A DNA stretch of 59,659 bases from an uncultured Bacilli bacterium (GTDB lineage: Bacteria > Bacillota_I > Bacilli_A > RFN20 > CAG-449). Where the stretch lies: positions 66,477-126,135 of the forward strand of contig CANQTY010000001.1 of NCBI GenBank assembly GCA_947626895.1. The letters run 5' to 3'. Every line of letters begins with the position of its first letter. The stretch's first letter is position 1. Below, piece after piece: positions 10,249 to 20,449 of the stretch. Made by a program: the position numbers and the translations under genes. Below the pieces are notes generated by a model. The model had not been told where the DNA came from. It made no database searches and saw only the letters and a list, made by a program, of their open reading frames with translations.

Positions 10249-11011
10249 CTTTTTTCTCTCCTTCCTTCTCTTCGAAAGTCCTCTTAAGGTTAATGAGCTG
10301 TTCTTCACTCAATGTTCCGCCATCGAGTAATGCGATGTCATTTGTTTCATCGCTGTCAGTAATTTCGCTCATCACGGAATTTTCCTTGTCTTCATGGATC
10401 TCTTCACGAATTCTAGCGCTTTCTGGTACGTTATGAAGATAATGCAAATAATCATTCATATCGACTAGGAAGTATCTTTGCTTATTAGCGATGAGCAAGA
10501 CGACACAAGACATCACATAATCTAATAGTCGCCATCCTGCAACTTTGCCTAACGCAAAGAAAAGATTTACTTTTCCAAAGATTACCCATACAGATACGTA
10601 GACAAGGATATAAAGTATAAATGCTACTGCACTATAAAGGAATAAATAACCAACTTTTTCCTTCATTGTTTCTTTAGGAATCTTATAGAACATAAAGCAG
10701 GTAAATATTGTTGCTAATGTCCCCCCTAATACTCCCGCTAACATAGCTTGATTTTGTGAATATGCTCCGTTGACACTATTTTGGACAAGGATTTGAGTTA
10801 ATGCTGCCCCAAGACCTGGAACAACGCCTAACCAATTCCAACGGAACATCCCTATCAAGGCAAAGAGAACCACAAAGGAAACAGTGAATCCCTCAACCAT
10901 AAAGGTTGTCTGATTGCTTACAAAAGTCAATACGCCTTCAATAATACAACCGATAATCGTGAGCATTACGATATCTAAGATCATGTAACTACGCTTTGAC
11001 AATGCAAGCAC
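10226..11011 (-). CDS. uncharacterised integral membrane protein (261 aa), first gene of pectin operon
   Basis: Multiple TM segments; terminates with TGA overlapping the permease start. Confidence 0.75.
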   Translation of the reverse strand: MLALSKRSYMILDIVMLTIIGCIIEGVLTFVSNQTTFMVEGFTVSFVVLFALIGMFRWNWLGVVPGLGAALTQILVQNSVNGAYSQNQAMLAGVLGGTLATIFTCFMFYKIPKETMKEKVGYLFLYSAVAFILYILVYVSVWVIFGKVNLFFALGKVAGWRLLDYVMSCVVLLIANKQRYFLVDMNDYLHYLHNVPESARIREEIHEDKENSVMSEITDSDETNDIALLDGGTLSEEQLINLKRTFEEKEGEKKDGIRKSQ

Positions 11012-11020
11012 CTCGATTCA

Positions 11021-11075
11021 TGTAAGCGTTTACACTTTACAAAAGTATCTTAATTCCACCCTATTAGAATGTCAA
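11021..11075 (-). promoter_or_regulatory. promoter plus LacI-family/cre-like operator of pectin operon
   Basis: Minus strand TTGACA (11070-11075), 17-nt spacer, TAAGAT (11047-11052), then TGTAAACGCTTACA (11021-11034), a full match to the cre pattern TGNAANCGNWNNCA. Confidence 0.75.
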
Positions 11076-11194
11076 TATCTTTTTTTATATTTTTTTATAT
11101 TTTTTTAAAAGCTTAAAAAAATGAATTTTTCTTACTTTTATTAAGGTATTTTTAATGATTTGGGTTTTTTAATCTTGCCTAATTTAAGCCTTTT

Positions 11195-11857
11195 TTAAGC
11201 ATTAATTATGGGGATAATTTGGGCAAAATCTTGAATAGATAAATCTTTATATTGTTGATTTTTAAAGGTTAAATTTGAAGCGATAAAAATCGCTTTAATT
11301 CCTAAATCTTTGCAGGGTTTTATATCACATTCATAATCATTACCAATCATATAGATTTCCCCTTGAATATGATAATCCTTTATAACTCTTTGAAAAAATA
11401 AAGGATTTGGTTTTTTAATTCCATAACTTGAAGATAAAGCAATTCCTTTAAAATAGGATGTTAATCCTAATGTATCTAACTCTTCTTGTGTAAAGGCTGC
11501 TTGAGCGTTACTTACTAAATATAAATCATATTCTTTTTTTAAAAGTTCTAAGGTTTCTTTTACCATAGGATATACACTTAATTTCTTTCTTGATAATTTT
11601 CTAAATAATAAAGCAATTGTTTTTGCTTTTTTATCATCCACATCAAAAAGTATCTTAAAGACATCTAAAATATCAATCTCTTCTCTTTCTTTACTTAATT
11701 TTTGACAAATAGATAAATAAGTTTTCTTTAATTTAAGAGGGGTATATTTTTTATATTCTCTTGTACTTTTAGAAAACTTACACCAAAAAAGAAAAGAAGA
11801 TTCATTGGTATAAATATCCACTAAGGTGCCATATAGATCAAAAAGAATAGTTTTCAT
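11195..11857 (-). CDS. HAD-superfamily hydrolase
   Basis: FDLYGTLVD, LVSNAQ, KKPNPLFF, MIGNDYECDI motifs. Confidence 0.9.
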   Translation of the reverse strand: MKTILFDLYGTLVDIYTNESSFLFWCKFSKSTREYKKYTPLKLKKTYLSICQKLSKEREEIDILDVFKILFDVDDKKAKTIALLFRKLSRKKLSVYPMVKETLELLKKEYDLYLVSNAQAAFTQEELDTLGLTSYFKGIALSSSYGIKKPNPLFFQRVIKDYHIQGEIYMIGNDYECDIKPCKDLGIKAIFIASNLTFKNQQYKDLSIQDFAQIIPIINA

Positions 11858-11859
11858 AT

Positions 11860-13356
11860 TTAACGATGATAATGTTTAGTTAAATAAATTAATCTTTCTT
11901 TTAATTCATTAGATAAATCCGTCTTCTTCATGCGATAAGACCAATTATCTTTCGATACTGTCGAAGGTAAATTCATTCTTGAACTACCATCAAGAGCTAA
12001 TAAATCATTGATAGGAATAATACATGTGTTCGCTTTAGAGGCATAAGCAAGTTCAATAGTTGTTTCGACTAATTCTTTATTATTATCTCCTTTAAATGGG
12101 ACATGTAATTTTTCACATTCTTTTTTCATGGAATGAACAAAGATATTATAATTCCATTCATCTAAATCACAAATATATTGATATAAAGGCATATTATCAT
12201 GAGTCCCTGTATAAATCACAAAGTTTTTCTTGCAATTCGAAGGTTTATGTTCATTATCTTCATGCTCATCAAAAGCAAATTCTAAAATCTTCATTCCAGG
12301 ATACTTTGTCTTTTTCATTAACTGAATAACGCCTTCATCAATGACTCCTAGATCCTCAGCGACAATCTTTTTATCTAATTTATCTTTAAATAAATTAAAT
12401 TTAGGTCCATCTTCCCAATGACCATTTCTTGCATTGATATGTCCATAAGGAATAGCATAATAACGATCAAATCCACGGAAATGATCAATTCTTAAAATAT
12501 CATATAATTCAAAGGCTTTATCAATTCTTTTATTCCACCAAGAATAATGATCTTTTTTCATAAGTTCCCAATTATAAATAGGATTACCCCATAATTGTCC
12601 ATCATCACTAAAGGCATCAGGAGGACAACCTGCGACAAGTTTCGGGGCTTTATTTTCATCTAAAATAAATAATTCAGGATATTTCCAAACTTCCACGCTG
12701 TCGTGAGCGATATATAAGGGCATATCTCCCATAATCTCAATTCCAAGTTTCGAAGCATACTTATGTAACTTATTCCATTCATTTAAGAATTCAAATTGTG
12801 TCCATTGCCAGAATAGATATTCATGTTCATGTTCCTTTAATATCTTCTTTTCTAAATCTATAGAATAGCTTTGATATTCTTCTTCCCATAAAGTCCAGGG
12901 TTTATATTGATGTAATACTTTTAATGTCATAAAAAGAGCGAAATCATGATAATCACCCTTTTTTAAAAATCTTTGGAAAGCTTTATTATGAATATTAAAA
13001 TTAGCAAAAGCTACTTTTAAAAGAGGAATCTTATGTTGAAATAATAATTCATAATCCACTCGATCATCACTATAAGAAAAAGGAATATTTTGATAATCTT
13101 CTTTCTTTAAAAGATGTTTTCTATTTAAAATATCTAAATCAATTAAATAGTAATTTAAAGCTGAAGATGATGCAGATTGATAAGGTGAATCCCCATAGCT
13201 TGTAGGTACAAGAGGTAAGACCTGCCAAATCTTCATATTTGCATCATGTAAAAAATCAAGAAACTTATAACTTTCTTTCCCTAATGTTCCTACTCCATAT
13301 TTGCTTGGAAGTGAAGTAATGTGTAATAATATACCTGCTTTTCTAGATGTATTCAT
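11860..13356 (-). CDS. malQ: 4-alpha-glucanotransferase (GH77)
   Basis: ILLHITSLPSKYGVGTLG, WQVLPLVPTSYGDSPYQSAS, LRIDHFRGFDRYYAIP, VAEDLGVI, GTHDN. Confidence 0.96.
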   Translation of the reverse strand: MNTSRKAGILLHITSLPSKYGVGTLGKESYKFLDFLHDANMKIWQVLPLVPTSYGDSPYQSASSSALNYYLIDLDILNRKHLLKKEDYQNIPFSYSDDRVDYELLFQHKIPLLKVAFANFNIHNKAFQRFLKKGDYHDFALFMTLKVLHQYKPWTLWEEEYQSYSIDLEKKILKEHEHEYLFWQWTQFEFLNEWNKLHKYASKLGIEIMGDMPLYIAHDSVEVWKYPELFILDENKAPKLVAGCPPDAFSDDGQLWGNPIYNWELMKKDHYSWWNKRIDKAFELYDILRIDHFRGFDRYYAIPYGHINARNGHWEDGPKFNLFKDKLDKKIVAEDLGVIDEGVIQLMKKTKYPGMKILEFAFDEHEDNEHKPSNCKKNFVIYTGTHDNMPLYQYICDLDEWNYNIFVHSMKKECEKLHVPFKGDNNKELVETTIELAYASKANTCIIPINDLLALDGSSRMNLPSTVSKDNWSYRMKKTDLSNELKERLIYLTKHYHR

Positions 13357-13454
13357 GGTAAGCTCCTTTTTGTTGCATTTAAATTTTAATAAAATTTAAA
13401 GTCATAAGCAATAAAAAGACTTTATTTTCAAGTTATAAATGATATAATTTTTTT

Positions 13455-14441
13455 ATGAAACAGATATTTTTAGCTAAAAAAAGCAAACGAATGCTTGCTC
13501 GTCTTATAGATTTTGTTCTTGTCACAGGAATTACTTTATTGCTTTTTATGTTTTTAATCTTCCCCTTAACTTTTAATCAAGATCAATATCTAAAAAATAA
13601 TCAAGAAGCAGTTTCATTATATAATGAATCTGGCTTATTTGTTGTAGATGAAAGTGATAATTATCGAGGAAAATCTTCCTTTAATGGTTTTAATAAGATT
13701 GAAGATTTATATTCTAAAGAAGTTACCTTTGAAAATCATACTTATACGATTCAATTAACAAAATCCCTTTTTGAATTCTATACCCAAAAATATACGATGT
13801 TTGATGGTCAAAAAGTCTTTAGTTTAGATACATATAAACAAGAAATTTTAAAATTAAATACAACCGAATCGAATATTAAAGCTTATGATGAAATGAATCA
13901 TACCTTTACTTTAATGGATGATAGTAAAGCAAATGATACCATTTCATATTTTACAAGTGTTTATACAAATACGAGTCAAAACATCATGTCGAGTTCTATT
14001 ATCAAAAAATATACTGATGAAAATGAACAAATTATGTTTCATGCTTTATCCTTTATTGTTCCAACACTACTTGGAATATCTTTCATCTTTGATTTGATTA
14101 TTCCTTTATGTATGCCAAATGGTGAAACTTTAGGAAAAAAGATTATGCATTTAGGGCTTGTTTCAAAAGATGGTTATGAACTTAAAAAATATTTTTTAAT
14201 TCCCCGTTTTCTTTCATATATCTTTATTGAATATATTTTAGGTATTGTCACTTTTGGAGGAACTTTCTTAATTTCCTATACGATGTTCCTCTTTGTGAAA
14301 AAAAGAAGATGTATTCATGACTTTTTAAGTAATTCAGTCGTCATTGATAAAGATAGTTCAATTATCTTTAAAGATGCAAAAGAGGAAGCCTTTTATTTAA
14401 ATCGTCAAAAGACTCTAGGAGCCACGAATGAAACAAACTAG
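13455..14441 (+). CDS. RDD-family membrane protein
   Basis: KRMLARLIDFVLVTGITLLLF start and LCMPNGETLGKKIMHLGLVSKDG, typical of RDD proteins. Confidence 0.75.
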   Translation: MKQIFLAKKSKRMLARLIDFVLVTGITLLLFMFLIFPLTFNQDQYLKNNQEAVSLYNESGLFVVDESDNYRGKSSFNGFNKIEDLYSKEVTFENHTYTIQLTKSLFEFYTQKYTMFDGQKVFSLDTYKQEILKLNTTESNIKAYDEMNHTFTLMDDSKANDTISYFTSVYTNTSQNIMSSSIIKKYTDENEQIMFHALSFIVPTLLGISFIFDLIIPLCMPNGETLGKKIMHLGLVSKDGYELKKYFLIPRFLSYIFIEYILGIVTFGGTFLISYTMFLFVKKRRCIHDFLSNSVVIDKDSSIIFKDAKEEAFYLNRQKTLGATNETN

Positions 14442-15492
14442 TCGTGTCTCTCTAGCACAAACAAATCATAAATTATGTGCTTTTATTTTTGATTCAGTAT
14501 CTTTATTTTTATCTACACTTCTATTATATTTTGTGATTTTATATGGTGTTTTTGCTACTTGTTTTCATTATGTAGATCATCAAAATGAAATGAAAGATAT
14601 TGAAATTCAATATCGTTTAAATTTTGATAATTCTCATAGTTATGAAGAATATGAAGAAATTCTTCAAGAATTTTATTTTGAAAAATACCCAGAAGAAATC
14701 AAACAAAACTTTAATGATTATTATGAAACGAATTATAGTATTATCCATATTTATAATATTTCCGTTTTAAATCTTCCTTCAGTTGCAAGCTATAATGAAT
14801 ATAAAACCGATTATTATCAATATGTGCAAAATGATGATGGAACGTATAATGTGGATGTTCTTGCTGTAAAAATTTTAGGTTCAGGAAGAGTTTATGAACA
14901 AAATATGCATGATTTATTTTATAATTCGTATATTGAACTTCCTGGATTATTAAGAATTTTTCATCCAACTTACAATGAAATAATTGTAACAAATGAAACT
15001 TATTTAATGATTTCTCGAAGTATTGCCTTTGTTTTATCTTTTATTATTTTCTTTGTGATTATTCCCTTAACAAATAAATATGGTTGCACTCTATTTGAAA
15101 GAATTTATAAGATTACTTTAGTTCGCAAAAAAAACGGATATTTGCCTAAAAAAGGTATTTTAATTTTAAAATCTATCATCTATTATCTTATTCCTTTTAT
15201 TGGAGTAATCTTAGGAACAAGAAATTCTTTAATTATTTTATCTTTAGGCTTTTTATTTATTAACTTTTTAATGATTATTCTTTCTAAAGAAAATAAAGAT
15301 TTGCCTGAAAAGATATTAAGAATTTATACCGTATCAATTGATGAATCTCTCTTATTTAAAAATAGTAAGGAAGAAAAAGAATATTTTGATTCCCCAGAAG
15401 GAAAAAAACTATTAGAACCAGATACCTTAGAAAAATTAAGTTCAATTAAAGAAATTCATGTGATAGAAAATCCTAATGATAAAAAGATATAA
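14428..15492 (+). CDS. RDD-like membrane protein (paralogue of upstream gene)
   Basis: NHKLCAFIFDSVSLFLSTLLLYF... and TKYGCTLFERIYKITLVRKKNGY; overlaps the upstream gene. Confidence 0.6.
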   Translation: MKQTSRVSLAQTNHKLCAFIFDSVSLFLSTLLLYFVILYGVFATCFHYVDHQNEMKDIEIQYRLNFDNSHSYEEYEEILQEFYFEKYPEEIKQNFNDYYETNYSIIHIYNISVLNLPSVASYNEYKTDYYQYVQNDDGTYNVDVLAVKILGSGRVYEQNMHDLFYNSYIELPGLLRIFHPTYNEIIVTNETYLMISRSIAFVLSFIIFFVIIPLTNKYGCTLFERIYKITLVRKKNGYLPKKGILILKSIIYYLIPFIGVILGTRNSLIILSLGFLFINFLMIILSKENKDLPEKILRIYTVSIDESLLFKNSKEEKEYFDSPEGKKLLEPDTLEKLSSIKEIHVIENPNDKKI

Positions 15493-15521
15493 TTCATCTC
15501 CTTATTACCTCTACTAGATAG

Positions 15522-15554
15522 ACAAAATAGCAACCCAAAGAGTTGCTATTTTGT
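15522..15554 (+). terminator. intrinsic terminator
   Basis: ACAAAATAGCAAC...GTTGCTATTTTGT, 13-bp perfect inverted repeat, then TTTGTTTT. Confidence 0.85.
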
Positions 15555-15592
15555 TTGTTTTAATTAGTTCTATAAATTAATCGAGTCAATAT

Positions 15593-18232
15593 CTAGTCGT
15601 TTTTAAAACCAATGATTGTTTGATATTGTCTACATTGAGTTGCACCAGATAATGTAGTATTTTCTGTACCAAAGTAAGTATCTAGATATAAGGTATATCC
15701 AGCAAAATCAACATTTGGAAGAGTTCCCACGGCATTATTATGCACAATTCGATAAGTCTTATTATTCGTAGTATCTTTAATATCAAATTTAATTTGATTT
15801 TTAGACACGGAAACATTTAAAGCAGTACAAGCATCAGTATCTAAATGGAGACCATCAACTGTTTTCTTTAAAGTGATTAGCTTTTGATAATTTTCAAACA
15901 TATCTTTATTTGTAATCTTTAAGGCATAGTTGAGTTCATTAACTTGATAACTAGATTCATAAGAGTTATGATCTCCACCTTTTGTTCTTAAGAATTCTTC
16001 TCCAGCGAGCATAAAGGTTGTACCTTGAGAAGTTAAAACCACTGAATTAGCAAGCATAGCTTGTGATTTCGCAGTAAGTTCACCAACATTTGCATTCGCG
16101 GCTTTCATACGATCAAAAAGTGTGTAATTATCATGACATGTAACGTAGTTTACAGTCTTATTTGGATCTAAAATAGTTGTTCCTGTAAATCCTTTGATTC
16201 CGTTTTGAATAGAGGTTTTATCTTTAGTAGATAATTCTGTTGTAGTATTAACAAATCCTTTTTCAGAATTTCCACTCATACCACCCTTAATTAAAGCATC
16301 TCTCATTTGATCATTAAATTGACCATAACCAACATATCTAGCACCATTTTCTTGAGAAGCAGCTTGCCCACCAGGTAAAGGTGATGTGTCCCCAGCCCAA
16401 GGTTCACCATAGACACAAATGTTTGGATTAAATGTCTTTAAATTCGCGGTTAATTTATTCATTGTATCTAAATCATGAAGAGCCATTAAGTCAAATCTAA
16501 ATCCACCAAGTTTATATTCTTTAGCTAAAAATTCTGTAGAATCTTTCATGAATTTTCTAAACATTGGCATTTCAGAAGCAGTTTCATTTCCACATCCTGA
16601 CCCATTGGCAAATGAATTACCAGAATATCTAAAGTAATATCCAGGCATTAAAACATCAAAATTAGATCCTCCCGCGGCACTTACGTGATTATAGACAACG
16701 TCCATAATAATGTTAATTCCTGCTTTATTATAGGCTTGAACTAACTCTTTAAATTCTTTAATACGTGCATATCCATCATATGGATCTGTAGAATAACTAC
16801 CCTCTAAAACGTTATAATTTAATGGATTATATCCCCAGTTAAAGGTCATTTTGGTTTCATCATTTGCTTGATCAAAGATTGGCACAAGTTGAACAGCGTT
16901 AACACCTAATTCTTTAATATGATCAAATCCAGTTTTTACGGTTATATTATTATCTGTATAGGTTGTACCTTCTATATAAGCTCCTTTAAATTTTTTAGCA
17001 AATGGTTTATCTTCTTCACGAGATGACCAAGTAGAGGATGAGGTTAAATCACTTACATGAGTTTCATACACTACGAGTTTTTTTCGATCATATTGATGTG
17101 GTGATACACTTTCCCATCCAGTAGGATTCGTTTTGGAAAAATCAACAATCATACCTCTTAAACCATTGATACCCGCGGATTTAGCATATGGATCAACGAT
17201 TTCTTGATCTTTATATTGACTATTAGTGACGACATATGTGTAATATTTTCCACCTAAATCTTCATTAACTTCCGCGGAAAATACACCTTGATTACCTTTT
17301 GTCATAGTATATTCTTCATAAGTATCATCGCCTTTTGTAGCATCAACACTTTTTGGAGTACCGTTTTCATATACTCTAACTTTTATTTCACTAGAAATAG
17401 GTGACCAAACTTTAAAGGTGGTTTTTTCTTCTGTATAAGTAGCGCCTAAATCATTACCTTCATAATTAAATTGATTAAAAACTTCATCTTTATAAAGACG
17501 ATTAATATTCACTACTTTCTTTTGAGTAATTTCTTCATCTTTAAAAGTGACTTCAACAGAATAAGTTTTTGTTAAATCTGCAGGATGATCACTTGTAAAT
17601 GTATAAGTAAATGATGTTAATTCTTCATTTTGTACGTCTTCTTCATGAAGTTTTGTTTCACCTTCATAAATTACATAATGAGTAATAGCTCCACTTGTCT
17701 GGAATGTAATCGTACTTGCATCCGTGAATTGAGGTGAAAGAATATCAAAAGTACTTACTTCACTTGCATCTGTATACACTGTTGCATCTCCTGTTTTTAG
17801 GTAAATATTATAAGAGTTATTTGTATCTTTAGTAATTGTAGAAAAATCAATAAAACGATCTTGTTCTACATCTTTTGCATCCCAGCTACCCTTGGATCTA
17901 ACGATAAACCCTAATCCATTTGTTAAAATATCTTTACTCCATGTTGTAAGGGATACTTGAGCAACAGCTCCAAAATCATCCGTGGTAGTAAATGGATAAG
18001 CTGCACCCTCTTTATTCTTTTCCCAAAGCCATAATTCCCAATTAGAATAATTTGCATCATATCGGTAATAATGGATACTAACAGATTGTCCCTCTAAGGG
18101 ATGAGGCTCTGTAGATGTGCTTAATACAGTCGGGGGTACTAATGACGCATTTGAACCCGATTCAGCATTATTGCAGCCCACTAAGGCAATACTTAGTAAA
18201 GCGATAACGCCTAGAAATAGTTTTTTCTTCAT
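15593..18232 (-). CDS. type I pullulanase, lipoprotein (GH13 with N-terminal CBM41-like domain)
   Basis: Lipobox LLSIALVGC; FNWGYNPLNYNVLEGSYSTDPYDG, GFRFDLMALHD, GEPWAGD, VTCHDN. Confidence 0.95.
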   Translation of the reverse strand: MKKKLFLGVIALLSIALVGCNNAESGSNASLVPPTVLSTSTEPHPLEGQSVSIHYYRYDANYSNWELWLWEKNKEGAAYPFTTTDDFGAVAQVSLTTWSKDILTNGLGFIVRSKGSWDAKDVEQDRFIDFSTITKDTNNSYNIYLKTGDATVYTDASEVSTFDILSPQFTDASTITFQTSGAITHYVIYEGETKLHEEDVQNEELTSFTYTFTSDHPADLTKTYSVEVTFKDEEITQKKVVNINRLYKDEVFNQFNYEGNDLGATYTEEKTTFKVWSPISSEIKVRVYENGTPKSVDATKGDDTYEEYTMTKGNQGVFSAEVNEDLGGKYYTYVVTNSQYKDQEIVDPYAKSAGINGLRGMIVDFSKTNPTGWESVSPHQYDRKKLVVYETHVSDLTSSSTWSSREEDKPFAKKFKGAYIEGTTYTDNNITVKTGFDHIKELGVNAVQLVPIFDQANDETKMTFNWGYNPLNYNVLEGSYSTDPYDGYARIKEFKELVQAYNKAGINIIMDVVYNHVSAAGGSNFDVLMPGYYFRYSGNSFANGSGCGNETASEMPMFRKFMKDSTEFLAKEYKLGGFRFDLMALHDLDTMNKLTANLKTFNPNICVYGEPWAGDTSPLPGGQAASQENGARYVGYGQFNDQMRDALIKGGMSGNSEKGFVNTTTELSTKDKTSIQNGIKGFTGTTILDPNKTVNYVTCHDNYTLFDRMKAANANVGELTAKSQAMLANSVVLTSQGTTFMLAGEEFLRTKGGDHNSYESSYQVNELNYALKITNKDMFENYQKLITLKKTVDGLHLDTDACTALNVSVSKNQIKFDIKDTTNNKTYRIVHNNAVGTLPNVDFAGYTLYLDTYFGTENTTLSGATQCRQYQTIIGFKND

Positions 18233-18294
18233 TTTTTTCTCCTTTTTCCTTTCAACTATTTAATTAAAATGAGGGATAAGATATAATAATTTCT

Positions 18295-18759
18295 ATGAAA
18301 ATACTAGTTCATCGCATTTTATTACTGACTTTATTAATCCTTGCTTTTGCTATGGATGTTACTTTTTTAGTAGTCACCCTTATTGGATTAATTCAATCAG
18401 GTAACGTAAACTTTGATCAAATCATGTATATCATTTGTTTTATTTTATCTTTATCATTCATTGGATTAGAAATATTCAATACGATTATTTCTTTTAAAAA
18501 CGGAAGTAATTTTATTAAGAATTTAGCTTATAATGATGATAATTCTTTAAATAGTCGTTTCTTATTATTAGTAAGAATTGGCTGCTTTTTAATTCTTGGA
18601 ATTTTAATTTATGCCATTATCATCTGCTTTAATAATTCTTTATTTTTAGCAAATCTAGAGCTCGCTAGTAAGGAATTAATTATTGTATTTACTTCCATTT
18701 TACTAGTCGATGCTCTAGCAATTGCTACTTATCCATTTTTTGATAAGTTAGATAAATAA
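18295..18759 (+). CDS. hypothetical membrane protein
   Basis: 154-aa ORF with TM-like segments, opposite strand to neighbours. Confidence 0.6.
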   Translation: MKILVHRILLLTLLILAFAMDVTFLVVTLIGLIQSGNVNFDQIMYIICFILSLSFIGLEIFNTIISFKNGSNFIKNLAYNDDNSLNSRFLLLVRIGCFLILGILIYAIIICFNNSLFLANLELASKELIIVFTSILLVDALAIATYPFFDKLDK

Positions 18760-18763
18760 TTTT

Positions 18764-20443
18764 TTACTTTAATAATACGGTAGATAAGCGTCCAATTTTC
18801 AACGTTCCATTTTCTAATACTGGAGTTAATTTTGAACAAGATACTTCATCTACAATCGTATTTCCTAACTCTGAAACATTAATTTCTACATTGGAAGTTT
18901 CAAAGTTATGAATAACTATCACATAATCATCACCAAGAGATACCTTATACGCTAAGACATGTTTATAGTTTTGATTAATTTTACTTGTTAGATTCGTAAA
19001 GATACTCTGCTTCATAAATGGATATTTATTACGAATATTGATGACTTTTTTATAATGATTCCATAAAGAATATCCATTTTCTTTAGCTTCATATGCCCCA
19101 ACAGTAACTTGATCATTATTAGCTAAATCTTGACGATTCTTTTCAGGAAAAGCACATTCTCCTTCTTTATCTTTTGACCAAACCATTGGTAATCTTCTTC
19201 TTACATCGCTTTGATCATCAGGTGATGTATTCCTTTTCCCTTTAAGTAAAATTTCTTCACCATAATACATATATGGAGTTCCAGGAAGTAAGAAAGTAAG
19301 AGATGCTGCCATTTTAGCATAAATTTCTGAAAATGAATTTGAGGAACGATCCATATCGTGATTGGATAAGAAATAAGATGAATATCCATCTGGATTGTTC
19401 TCTTTTAAAATTCTTTCTTGTTCTTCAATTAAATCACCAAATTTATTAGAATCAACTATTCCTTTTACTTGACTTAAAATAGTATCATCACCACGTCCAT
19501 CTAAAGAAGCATTGAATTTAAAGAAGGAGTCAAAGGATGATTTATAATAATTATTTATAACATTTATTCTATCCCAACATTCTCCAACAAAATAAATCGA
19601 TGGATCAACTTTATTGATTTCATCTTTTAAATAAGAAAGAAATTCTGCATTATAAACTGTATTTTCATAATCATAATATTTTACAGCATCAAATCGAAAT
19701 CCATCAACACCCTGTTCTACCCAAAATTTTAAGATATTGACCATTTCTTCCCGAACTTCTTCATTTTCTGTATTAAAATCAGGCATAGATGAATCAAATC
19801 TAGATTCATAATAAACGCTTCCTTTTGAGCTATATCCAGTTGGCTTACTTGTCGACCAAACATACCAATCTTTTTTAGAACCCTCAGCTTCATTATTATT
19901 GCAATAATCTTCATAGGACTTTAAAAACCATGGATGTTGAGAACTAGAATGATTAAATACGATATCAATCATGATATCGATATTCACTTTTTGAGCTTCT
20001 TCAGTGAGTTCTTTAAAATCATCTAAAGTACCATAATCAGGATGTACATTATAATAATCAGTAACATCATAACCATGATATGAAGGAGATGGCATAATGG
20101 GCATCAACCAAATAGTTTTAATACCTAATTCTTTTAAATATGGAAGATTTTTAGTAACTCCTTTAAAATCACCAATTCCATTTCCATCACTATCATAAAA
20201 ACTTCTGACAAAGATTTCATAACTTGCTGAACCATTTTCATTTGTCACTTCAGCGTCAAATTCATAATTGTTGCCTTCATAGGCATTTAATTCTACTTCT
20301 TTCACTTCGCTTTTCTCACTATTGCCATTACAATCCTCGAACATTTCATCACAAATACTTGTGCTTTGAGAATTATTATTACATGCCACGAGGGCTATAA
20401 GTGAAAAAAGAGATGTGAATAATATCATTGATCTCTTTTTCAT
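18764..20443 (-). CDS. alpha-amylase family lipoprotein (GH13)
   Basis: Lipobox; YEIFVRSFYDSDGNGIGDFKGV, GVDGFRFDAVKYY, FVGECWD, FLSNHDMDR. Confidence 0.95.
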   Translation of the reverse strand: MKKRSMILFTSLFSLIALVACNNNSQSTSICDEMFEDCNGNSEKSEVKEVELNAYEGNNYEFDAEVTNENGSASYEIFVRSFYDSDGNGIGDFKGVTKNLPYLKELGIKTIWLMPIMPSPSYHGYDVTDYYNVHPDYGTLDDFKELTEEAQKVNIDIMIDIVFNHSSSQHPWFLKSYEDYCNNNEAEGSKKDWYVWSTSKPTGYSSKGSVYYESRFDSSMPDFNTENEEVREEMVNILKFWVEQGVDGFRFDAVKYYDYENTVYNAEFLSYLKDEINKVDPSIYFVGECWDRINVINNYYKSSFDSFFKFNASLDGRGDDTILSQVKGIVDSNKFGDLIEEQERILKENNPDGYSSYFLSNHDMDRSSNSFSEIYAKMAASLTFLLPGTPYMYYGEEILLKGKRNTSPDDQSDVRRRLPMVWSKDKEGECAFPEKNRQDLANNDQVTVGAYEAKENGYSLWNHYKKVINIRNKYPFMKQSIFTNLTSKINQNYKHVLAYKVSLGDDYVIVIHNFETSNVEINVSELGNTIVDEVSCSKLTPVLENGTLKIGRLSTVLLK

Positions 20444-20449
20444 CTCTCT

